From positions 1-31,914 of the forward strand of contig RCAB01000625.1 of NCBI GenBank assembly GCA_003640385.1: DNA of 31,914 bases. The letters are read 5' to 3'. The position numbers and the translations under genes are program-made. This stretch comes from Setaria digitata. Taxonomy: Eukaryota > Nematoda > Chromadorea > Rhabditida > Setariidae. Positions 21,784 to 31,914 of this stretch are shown piece by piece (the first letter of the stretch is position 1; every line of letters starts with the position of its first letter). The notes beneath the pieces are model-generated. The model did not search any database. It was not told the origin of the DNA and was given only the letters and a program-made list of their open reading frames with translations.

Positions 21784-24700
21784 CTGCCACCTTATTTCCT
21801 TCATAGAGAAAAACGTCGAATAAGTTCAAGTAAATGCTATGCGGAAATACGTCAACGAAACATGTGAGGAACCAACTGAGACTGAACGCTGAGAGATCTA
21901 CTTCATACTTTCGTAAATGAGATGACAATTTTGGGAGTTTTTCACTAACTAGGTCACGTAACACCTGCAAAAAAATATATAACACTGACATTGAAAATAA
22001 TACATACAGCACATACATTTTTGTATAAACTTTATGTACAATTTACACTAAGTCGACTGAGCAATCAGGAATATTGAGCGACTGCGAAAAAAAAAATATG
22101 AAATGCACACTTGATACTATAATTTGCTACAGACCAATTTAATTTACTATTTAAATTCGGAAAAATTTTGAAACCCACTTATGTTTCCAATATCTAAACT
22201 AATACACTGGAAAAAAGTACCTTTTGATCAGCAACAGCGCAAAGTAGAGTAGAAGTATAGTATGCACAGGGTTGGAGATGCTCCACGCAAGCTACCAAAA
22301 ACCAAAAAGCATCAGATTCTTCAAGAAACAACAAAGCAATAGCAGCCAGACGGTTTAATCCCTAAAATTTCGATACTTCAAAGATGCTTTATGCACATCA
22401 CAAATAGTGGGATCAATAATACAAAAGCACGAATCTGCCACCGTTTTCTTTGCTCAAATTTCAACCGAAATAACTACAGACATTTTCAAGCTAGAGATGA
22501 GTTAAATTATTAAATGACTTAAATAAATTAATAAAATTACAAAATAGAGCCGCCGAATTACAAAATGCTGAGAACAAAAAATGAAAAAGGAATGGAAAGG
22601 ACTAGATAAAATGTAACAGTAAGCTAAACCACCTGACAGTATCCAACAGACTTATTATGAAAACGATATGCATAGAGTACACGACGTAAAACAACGATTT
22701 TTTCTGATGTTGGTTCATCGAAGAATCTATTTGTAGGTAAAGTTCGGGCCAAATCCAAATCTATCTGCAATAACAGAACTAAAAAATGTCCAAGGTTGCT
22801 TAATATTTTCTTGAATTAAAGAATACAAAATATCAACGAATGCATCAGTCCATTAGAGATTAAAAAAATCCTTTATTAAGTTATGTTTCCAGAATTACAA
22901 AACAAGACAAACCTGTTTCAAAGCACTATCATTTTCGACAACATTAATGCTAACAGCATTTACTTTCCGAAGAAGTGTTTCATAATAGCCATTACCAAGA
23001 TCGGCTTTTTCATCACCGACTACATAATTAACAAGGCTGGAAAGGCAAGTGAGACTAGTTTTAAAAACATTCATTACTCGTCGCACCTCCTTAAAAAGAC
23101 CCTCATCAAATAAATTACAATTACTGCAAAAGTATAAGATCAGTACCAAAAGGCATAGAAAATTTTCCACGAAATGAAAATTTAACGAAGAAACATAAAA
23201 TATTTTTTCTGACAAAAAAGCTTTAAAGCGCATCACTCGATATTCAGCTTCCAGCAATAAAATCATCTTCTAGATACTGCCAAAAAAGTGTGAACACTAA
23301 TTAATTAAGCAACAGATCTTTCAAATGCCAGGAATGCTGAGCATATAGAAACTGTTCGAAAAAATTGCACAAAAGATAACCTTTTCCAGACTCTTGGTCG
23401 ATATGTTTTTGGTATACCTGTTCTTACTAAATTCTTTAGCTCGTTAGTGGGTTTCAGAGGACGTATTGCAGAATTCACTAGAAAACTATCCCACTTTTGC
23501 AGCCAGTCTATGTACTGTGGACTCTGTTCCTGAACATATCAGAAAACAAAAGTTTCTTAAACTGAACTAAAATTTTGAAAATTTTAAAACTAAATTATGA
23601 AGCTTGGAAAATTTAAGTTCAGAAAAGATTCCGAGCATTTAAATCCTTTTAGCATTTCGAAGACGTTCACATAACCCACCATTTCCTGCTGATCAACAAT
23701 CTCGTCACTTTTACTTTTTAATTCAGCAGCAACCTCAAACATGTCGATTGGTCTCAACTGATGATGCTTTCTATCATCATTCAAATAAAACCCGAGAGAG
23801 TCCGTAAGCCTCGCTGCAACTGGTTAATAAACTATAAAGTTATATATGATATATTAATCCGTGAAATATGATATAATACTCCAGAAACAAAAAGCGAAAA
23901 ATTCTGGCACTAAATAACAAAAGAAAATTTTTAATTTCAAATCCTACAATATGGAAAATTGTAAAACAATATAGTTGCTAACAACTTAATGTCACCACAC
24001 TGCCTCAAAAACAGTCTTACCACTAACTTTCTATTTTATCATTATTTAGTGTTCTCCTGTTCGCAGTCCAATTTGTTTCGTCAATTAGTGCTTCGATTAC
24101 TCCTGGTTCCAGAACTAAAAATTTTTCCATTATTTAAATTCACCAAATAAAACGGTTTGAGACACTGAAATAAACTGACCACACTAAGTCATTTTTCGTA
24201 AGTAAACATTTCAGTTATTCGCAGTCTTGTTCACTTAAAATTTTTTCGCAGCCATTTGATAAATTTTCTATATTTTTGCCAATATTTCTTCAATTAAGCT
24301 ATAATAACATAGCTGTTATTATCATACCAAAATCAACTGCTCACTGGCTTTATTAATTATTATCATCATAGATTCCCAAGCAGATCAAACCTCTACTATC
24401 GGTTTTCGATGCCCTAAAATGATTCAGCACCATAATGTACCGACTTTTAAGCTGGTAGTAACAAGCTTCAATATCAAAGTTCTGCCGAGTTATTCGACGC
24501 TCTCTATCTTCCAAACTCTGTACAATTTTCTGAAGTTCTGAAATATAAAAGGCAAAAACTAAAAAAAATTACACAAAAAGTTGACAAAAAACTAAAAAAA
24601 ATATATAAAAAGAAACAACTGTACGAAATAAAACCTCACCAAGAACCTCTTGATTCAAGAACATATTCTGATTGCGATACCCCATAACAAGGTCTCGCAT

Positions 24701-27700
24701 TTCGGTTACATCATTGACAGCTGCTTCATCAAATACTCGTTGAGCATTTTCATCAGCTGGGTTGTTACCAAAGTCGACTAATATCCCTTCCGGCACTTCA
24801 ACTGTAATTATTTAGTAATTTTAGATTTTCTGAATTAACTAATGCTTAATAGAATCAAAAATGATTAAATGGGAGAAAAATTTGCAGGAATAGAGATAAC
24901 ACAATGACGAATCTGCAAAGTGTGGAATGAATCTGAGCCAAAACTGTTCAAACAAATTTAGCAGTGATGTGGAAACTTTTTTTTTATTAATTTTTTATTT
25001 TTTTGTGTATTTTTTAATTTTTTTATTTGTGAAATGTTGACAGCATTTATTATCACTTGTTTTTGATACGATTTACACCACACAAAAAAAGCAAAGGATT
25101 TATTGGCGTTGAAAACAAAAAAAAATCTTTGACAAGTAGAAAAAAGTAAAACGAATATACCTTCATCACGTAATATATCTAAACGACTCGAAGTATCACT
25201 CCCTTCCTGCTCACTATAAATTTTCAATATAAGTTCCTCCTTTGAGCGTACTGATTCACGAAAAGCATCAATTTCAGTAGTAAGTTCTTCAATTTTTTGC
25301 TCATACTGCCTGTAATAGAACAGTAGAATAATGTATCAATATACGACGTATTTGCAAAAAGAGCTGCAAATTAACATGAAGTGAATTAGCAACAATACGA
25401 TTACTTATTTTGTTCTCTTAAAACCCGAATTTCATGACTGTAAGATGCTGCACTCAGTTGTAAAGCAGCAAGCTCGCTTTCCTTCTCCAGAATCATACTG
25501 ATTCTATCCTGAGAACTTTTCAGCTCTTCCATTCGTTTTCTGAAATACTGAGCCAAGAGTGAAAGAATGAGATATTGAGTGCATTCACAAAATCAAGTAA
25601 CTATAACAGCGGAGGAAAAAGAATCCTCAATATACGGAAACACATATGATAAAATCAAAGACCTACATTAATTCAATCTGACGATTCGATTTAAGTAAAC
25701 TTTGCCGCAGAACGGTAACCAAGTCTTGATTAGCTCCTACTTCATCGGTAAGTTCATAACAACGATCTTTAAGTGCATTTACAATACCAAGTAACTGCAA
25801 AAGTTTCTTCAAACTTTCCCATTTCCCAATTTCGTCTTAAAAGACTGTTACAAGCCTAGTTTTGTTACATTCCCTCCTAAATGTCAATACTTTGAAGTGC
25901 AAATCAAAAATAAAACAAATAAAGTAAAAAATGAGACTAGACATCCAAATCTCAGAGAGAACTTACAATTTTGCAGTGCTCACAAGGCGATCGTAGTGAT
26001 GGAGAAAGTCTGAAAAAAAATACGATTGAGCTATGGGTGCTTTTAAGTGAGCATCATATTTTCGTCTCTAAGTTTATAGCTATACAGCTGCTGTTTTCTC
26101 CTCTTTTTTTTTTTGTAAAACGAAATATCAGAACTTTGAAATTAATACTGTAAGATGGAAGTGCGAGATGCTAATTTCCTTGAATTAAAATAACGAAATA
26201 TCAAAATTTAGATAATGTATAAAGTACTGATTTCCCTCCAATACATCATGACAGCTTACCTGAAAGCATTAATAATTTTTCAAGAAATTTTCTCTTCTAA
26301 TAACTGAAATATAAATACATATCTTTTTTTCAAAGCTCACGACATTACACTAACCGTAATGTGGCTTTCGCTTTACCTATCACCCTCCTTGCTGGCTGTT
26401 CAAGCACTTTAGCTTTTGCCTGAGTTTCTTCCGCTATTTTTCCAATCAGTTCTTCCGCATTTTTCAAAACATCTGTACTGGGAGGAGGTGGAATAGGCAT
26501 CTCCAAACTTCGTGAGTTCAACTCGCCATCCGAATTAAGGTAAAATGTTGACTGAGCCTGAACCTTCATGCAGTTTAACATATTCAAAAATAATCTCTGC
26601 ATAGTCATCTTCCATAGTGGTATTATCTTTGGGAATTATGCTAGAAAGTGTTAAAAATTTTAAGGATTATAAATAAAACGTGATTGCACCCTTATATTTC
26701 CCTAATACATTGTTAATAAAAAGAGAAAGCTTTACTAACCGCATCAATAATTTCATCTTCCAGTGATTTTTCTTCTGGAGGCCCAACTATCACCACTACA
26801 TCTTCACCCTGTTCTAAATTTTTCATCTCAGCGTTCAAAGAACTCTGATCATTTCCAGAAACTGAGTGCGATGAAAGAGACACAATCTCCTAAAAACTTT
26901 TATTATTTTATTAAAAGTAATTATGTGTTTAGATTTGTTTTCCTTTAAAATACATTGAAATTGGAACAAATATAATTCAAATCTATGGAGCATAAGCAAG
27001 CATTCGATAAAGAACAGACGATGTATGAGTTAAGAACTTCATCTTAAATTTCTTCAATCCTGTGTTTTCTACAATAGTGTTTTCTTTTTTTTCTGCAAAA
27101 AAAAAAGAACATATAAATAATGTAAATTAGAAAAAAAAAACATTACTTTATCAAGAAATAAATAGAGAGCCTACAACTTTCAATATATCGTCAACATTTT
27201 CCTTCTCATAATGTCGACGACGATTGCTCTGAAGTTGTTGCAACCACTGAACACGCGATTTGTTATCAGCTGTTTCGAGAACATGGACCTCATTATTTAC
27301 ACTAAACCATAAATTCTTGTCAAAATGCTACAGAAATGTAGGCTTTAAATTATTGTGCGCAGTAAGAAATGAGGGGCTTGAATGCTTAGAATAAGAACTT
27401 AAATTAAGCCAAAATCACAAAAGCTTATCAAATAACCTACAATACTTATGCCATTGCTTCAAAATAATTTCCCTCTAAAATGAAACTAGCTGCAATTAAA
27501 ATCTAAATCAAGACAAACTGTATTTCAAATCGGCCAGTTTCACGAGGGTCAAAAGTAAAAGCAGCTCCGGAGAGTGGCACTCGTCCAGTACAACTAATAT
27601 CACCCTTATTTTTATACCAGTACAAGTAGGGCGAGTCATCTGACAATACAAACCAATAACGACGTTTACATGGACCACCAATAGTGCGCTGTTCGATCTG

Positions 27701-28266
27701 CAATTAATAACTTTGTCTATTTATTACTTATTTAGTAATCTATATATTATTATGACTTCTTTACTCTTTTAAATTATCTATTTACATGGCACTTTAATAA
27801 CATTGAAAAAAAAACGAAGATTAAATAATAAATGAAAGTTACTAGACAACAGAAAAAACTCATTTTACAAATTCGTAGAAAACTTGTGTATTTAGGAAAA
27901 TTATAAAAAAAAAAAACAATTGAAAAAATTGTGAGAAATTTACGAAGACTAAATTTACAAATTACAAATCCATACTTCATAAATTTTGTGAAATTTAGGC
28001 TTAATAGCAGTGGGAGTAAACTACCGAGCTTAACTAATAACTGATTCTTTACAGCTGAAAAAAAAAAAATCCTCAAAATGATTACACCATTACTAACAAA
28101 TTCTAGACAAAAACGGAAATGCACTTTAAGCTTTCCGGTCCAGAATATCAGCCATAATCATTAGGATTAATAAAAATATAGTAAAATATAATACTTTGTT
28201 AATATAACCGGATAATCGTTTCGGTGTGCGACTTCCAGCTGGCCGATCGCTATACACTGACATCAT
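20181..28266 (-). CDS. tbc-2: Rab GTPase-activating protein, TBC1D2/tbc-2 type (PH, coiled coil, TBC), 20 exons
   Basis: Exons: 28266-28195, 27697-27519, 27301-27178, 26889-26740, 26596-26355, 26009-25967, 25794-25667, 25539-25405, 25309-25161, 24801-24640, 24537-24391, 23813-23680, 23529-23381, 23036-22913, 22764-22633, 22361-22221, 21964-21791, 21655-21521, 21335-21258 and 20213-20181. They join in frame to 876 aa, close to TBC1D2. A PH domain (about 18-117) has CKRRYWFVLSDD and RVQWLQQLQ. Coiled coil covers about 270-480. The TBC domain (about 590-815) has GIPKTYRPRVWK, the Arg-finger motif IDLDLAR (647-653), the Gln-finger motif YCQ (688-690), GLNRLAAIALL and FDVFLYEGNK. Both catalytic fingers are present, so GAP activity is expected; relatives act on endosomal Rab5/Rab7. 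Uncertain points: the exon 3 donor (27178 or 27175), the exon 5 acceptor (26596 or 26557), the exon 14 acceptor (23036 or 23123) and the 10-residue last exon. Confidence 0.92.
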
Positions 28267-28285
28267 TTTGTTAAAAATCTCCTAG
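28267..28285 (-). promoter_or_regulatory. 3' splice site before tbc-2 ATG
   Basis: The minus strand reads TTTTCTAG|GAGATTTTTAACAAA then ATGATG, a 15-nt leader. Its position fits trans-splicing or a 5' UTR intron. From here to the ZIP stop at 28926 the sequence is AT-rich spacer and ZIP 3' UTR; I see no gene in it. Confidence 0.5.
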
Positions 28286-28791
28286 AAAATGATTTATTCA
28301 GAAATATAAAATGAGGTCAAAGTGCGCTGTGAAGGAAAAAAAAAGGGAAATTAAAAGATCATTATGCCCAAGTGGATATACAATTATCATATACGAATAA
28401 AACAATAAACTGATACATAATATGGATGTGAAGGATGGTTGAAAATCATAAAGGTAAATGCCAAACTGATTACAATGATAACTGATAATGATTACAATGC
28501 TAATTAGTACTCAAAATCATGCAAATCTTGCCTAATATTTTACTAAAATAGTAGCCAATTCAACAGAATCACTACTCCGTACTATTCTGCAATACGGTGG
28601 TAATTGATGATGATGTTTCATAGCTGCTCTACAAATTGATGGCAAATTGATAATTTAATCAAATTTCTTCATTTAGCTCGACAACAATTCAACTTTTTTC
28701 CTTCACATTTTTCAACTATTTTTCTTTAATTAATGATTATTACAAAGTGTAAGTTTTTTTTTCTTCTTCTTCTTCTTTTACTTTGTGAAGA

Positions 28792-28797
28792 TTTATT
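28792..28797 (-). terminator. ZIP transporter poly(A) signal
   Basis: AATAAA on the minus strand lies about 130 nt past the ZIP stop codon and is the first canonical hexamer there. Confidence 0.55.
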
Positions 28798-28925
28798 TTT
28801 GAATTGAAATAATTGAAAATTTTAAGCGTTCATTGCTTGTTGAATGTGATATGACAGTTAAATGAATTGAATTTTTTTTTTTTACTCTGTAATAGTTCAC
28901 TTTGCACAGCAATATTAGAAAGAAT

Positions 28926-31583
28926 TCAATGTTCAAATATCATCAAAATTGCAATGATACCGAAACCAACAGCTGTACTCAACCACTGCTCCAATTTTCG
29001 TTTCGTATTACTACTTCGTTCAGCGTACAGTATCGGAAAAGTGTGCATAGTTATAGCTCATATATCTCATTTCTTTTTTTATTTTAATCCATTTTAGTAT
29101 AATGAAAAGAATGAAATAGCTCTTTTTTTTTTTTTTTCAAAATTAATCATTGAAAGATGCAATGAAGTGGTATAAATTATTGAAATGTTTCCAGTCTTCT
29201 ATTGCAACAGTTTGGATGATTTTTGTGTTGAAAATGATAATTAAAATTTAAGAAGAAAAAGAAAATAAGCGGAAAAGAAACAAACTTCAAAAAAAGTAAT
29301 GTAAATGAAGGTGCCATTAGCAAGTGATGATGCTACTGCTGTTATTATATTTTGTGATTGCTCACCAATTTCAGCACCCTATAATCTATAAAATTTTGGA
29401 CTATTAATTCATCATGATTTATTTTAGCTTTTCATTATTCAAATGATACATTATCATTTAATGATAATAATGGGAAATTGAGGGGAAAAAAAATTCATTT
29501 CTATTTACCTATAATTATAATTCATAAATTAAGTATCATTTTAATTTAAGCTATTCAAAATTCTCCTTTTTTTTGCAGTTCAAAAAAAAAAAGAAATGCC
29601 TTAAATTGTTGCTGCAATTTCTTAATTTTAAAACCATTTAAATATTAAATTTCCTCCTCTCTCTCTCTCCTTTCTTTTTTTTTTTTTTTTTTTTATAATA
29701 TCGCTAGATGAAGTAACCAAAAATAAATAAAAAATAAAAACCTCCAAAGCTATTCCAATTAAACCACCAATAGGTGCTGTTAATGCGACAAATATCACTA
29801 AGAATGTAATAAAATATAACTTTCCAGGATGATTCTTAATTAGACTCATCCCAATACTAAATGAAACCACCGATTTATGAACTATTATTCCAAGAAAGAG
29901 CGTTGTAACACTGAACATTGTATACTGAAAACTAGATGTTTTGTTATTGCTTCTTCCTTACTGTTCATTTTTAATTCTTTTATCAGTTTAGAAAGTTTCT
30001 ACTGATAAAATTATGTCATTAATATCATCAGCAATCTAACAAAATATAATTTCGTTGCATTTATCTGGAGAAAAGAATAAATAAAAAATGACCCTAAATG
30101 TTTATTATTATTAGGTTTTTTTTTTCTTTTTTAAATTAGGCGACAAATTTCTTTAATAAAATTTAAATTTTTCTATTAAAATAAAAAGAAAACTACTTGA
30201 ACACCAAAAGCAAATCCTTCAAGACAAGAATGAACAGTGAAAGCAACAATCAAAGTTATCGATTTCACATAATTATCTTTTGTGGAAATTTTTGAATCTA
30301 ATGAAGTAACATTGATGTGTTCCTTTTTTCGTCCATTTTCATCCTCCTCTTGCTCATTTCCTCTAGTACATTCCCTGGAAAATAATCATTACCTGAGGCT
30401 TTCTTTTTCTTTTTTGTGGAATTAAAATTTAATCAAATTATGACTATTGAAATCGAAAATCTCAAATTCAATCTCTCAAATTCTGCATGAATTTTGGTTA
30501 ACCGAAAAATTAAATCCACTAGAAAACAAAAAAGAAAAAAGGTGAGGAAAAAAGCGATAATAGTTTAAACAAACAAAATTCATTTTATATGTTAATTTTG
30601 TTTTTTTTTTTTTTTTTTTTTCTCTGTCTTTTTTCTCTTTTTCAAGTAATAGTAGCAGCCTTTAATTTTTTTTTTTTTTAAATAGTTAAAAAAAAAAAAA
30701 AGAAAATAATTTAAGCTCTACTCAATCACATCTTTCTCATCCTCGCAATGCTTGCATTCTGTACGATTCATTTCATAGACAATATGATTTTGGCCACAAA
30801 TTTGGACTGTTAATACTTCCATTAAATAGACAATAAAGAAGCCAAGGCCAATGAGGACTTCCGTATATGGATAATTCGTTTTCAAATCATTTCGTTCTTT
30901 TATTTCATCGAAAGCTTCACTGCAAATTTCATCTAATATTTTATTAATTAGTCATAATTGCCCCAAATAATTTAACATATAATATTTCTCTTCCATTGTA
31001 ATTTTTGTTGAGTTGAATGTAAATAATTAAATATATTCCTCTCAAATATGGCTATCTCTTTTTCTATCTAATTCTTACTTCTTTCACATTTTATATTATT
31101 ATTATTATTATTAGGAGTGATCAATAATCAGTAATGAATAGACAATAATTATATTTCTCATATTTTTTAAATTTTACTTAATTCTAATGGTGTCGAAAAA
31201 TTTTTTTATTGGCGCTCAATGTTCAATTAAATAAATTTAAGGAAAAGAAAATTAAATATTTTAGATCTAAAACAGCATTTTATATGGAAATAAACTAATA
31301 ATAGGAAAATAATTTCAAAATAAGGCAAAACTTTCGGTTGGGAAATTTCACTTTCAAAGTGATAAAAAAAACTGTAAATGTAGGTATATTGGAGGAAAGA
31401 AGAAAAAAAACTAATAGGAAAAAAAAAAAGGTGAAAAACTTACTTAGCCTTAGGTAATAAGTCTAATAAGCAAACACCTAAGAAGACACCACCAGAAAGA
31501 CATGATAGAATTGAGATTAAACGAGTTGCTAGCTTCTCCTTAGATGACTTGATTGCTTGCTGCATTTCAACATATTTGTATAT
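28926..31583 (-). CDS. SLC39/ZIP-family metal transporter (SLC39A1-3-like), N-terminus missing
   Basis: Exons are 31583-31444, 30919-30722, 30374-30197, 29924-29742, 29378-29286 and 29033-28926, giving 299 residues to the stop; the first exon with TM1 lies outside the window. Matches to human SLC39A1 include LSCLSGGVFLGVCLLDLLP (TM2), LIGLGFFIVYLMEV (TM3), the signature HSCLEGFAFG (TM4), GIIVHKSVVSFSIGMSL (TM5), APIGGLIGIALE (TM6), ANGTFIYITFFE (TM7) and a last helix ending MIFEH. TM4 and TM5 histidines and the TM4 Glu, which form the metal path in ZIPs, are present. The family moves zinc or related metals into the cytosol. The TM3-TM4 loop is not His-rich; it has CKHC and is acidic. The last exon is odd: homology places its start at ILYAERSS, but the preceding bases are TTTTCCG rather than TTTTCAG. 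This is a partial gene; the exon order is secure. Confidence 0.93.
31095..31112. repeat. (ATT)6 microsatellite in a ZIP intron
   Basis: Six ATT units lie in the intron between the TM2 and TM3 exons. Confidence 0.85.
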
Positions 31584-31785
31584 CTAGAAATGAAAAACTC
31601 GAAATAGATAAGATGGAAATTTAAATTTATGCAATTTAAAGAAAAGAAAAAAGTCCAAAATTTAACATTTTCAATCATGTATGGATTAATTTCACATTTT
31701 TTTTTTCCATCTATTTTTTCAGCATTAAACTAATCAACAAATGATGAATGAGTTTGTAGAAACTTCTAAAATTATTGCTAGATTA

Positions 31786-31914
31786 TTAAGCTAATGCTCG
31801 CAGAAAGTTTGCCATTTTGTACAAATGAAAAAAAATAAAAAATAAAAATNCAAAATTTATTTTAAGCTAATGCTCGCAGAAAGTTTGCCATTTTGTACAA
31901 ATGAAAAAAAATAA
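31786..31914. repeat. 53-nt direct repeat, 76-nt period, around an N
   Basis: Positions 31786-31838 and 31862-31914 are identical. Between them lie a poly(A)-rich stretch and the only N in the window (31850). The second copy runs to the window end, so the full length is unknown. It is most likely an unclosed gap whose flanks overlap, though a true tandem array is possible. The stretch 31584-31785 holds only ZIP intron or upstream sequence. Confidence 0.85.

Overview
The window looks like nuclear DNA from a nematode, probably a parasitic clade III (filarial-type) species; the clade is inference. It is AT-rich and full of A/T homopolymer runs. Coding is cut into short exons, most introns have TTTCAG-type acceptors, and five of six genes have a 3' splice site only 4-22 nt upstream of the ATG with no visible upstream exon, as expected for spliced-leader trans-splicing. 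Every convincing gene is on the minus strand, so transcription runs from high to low coordinates. No viral, bacterial, CRISPR or transposase-coding sequence was recognised.

Layout in plus coordinates: PNO1 (281-4131), a KH-domain 40S assembly factor; TBL3/UTP13 (4468-9450), a WD40 subunit of the SSU processome; CHORDC1 (10069-12605), a CHORD/CS-domain HSP90 co-chaperone; a gene-poor interval with a GC-rich hairpin block and a doubtful two-exon ORF (12628-14727); a paired-like homeobox gene closest to DRGX (14728-17932); about 2.2 kb of AT-rich sequence upstream of it; a tbc-2/TBC1D2-type Rab GTPase-activating protein with PH, coiled-coil and TBC parts (20181-28266); and a SLC39/ZIP metal transporter (28926-31583) whose N-terminus is beyond the right edge. 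The right end holds a 53-nt direct repeat around an N, probably an assembly joint.

Exon chains were built by hand. Each keeps reading frame through every junction: PNO1 266 aa, TBL3 779 aa, CHORDC1 318 aa, homeobox 185 aa, tbc-2 876 aa, and ZIP 299 aa (partial). Lengths fit the families where a full-length comparison was possible. The weakest joints are the last exon and the exon 4/5 junction of tbc-2, a GC donor in PNO1, and the last acceptor of the ZIP gene, which lacks AG.

TBL3 and PNO1 both act in small ribosomal subunit assembly. They lie head-to-tail with an AATAAA about 145 nt before the downstream 3' splice site, which suggests a polycistronic unit; CHORDC1 may be its first cistron. 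The other three genes look like independent loci. I did not find a convincing undescribed system. The notable observations are splicing oddities, hairpin-rich blocks and the ribosome-assembly operon candidate.
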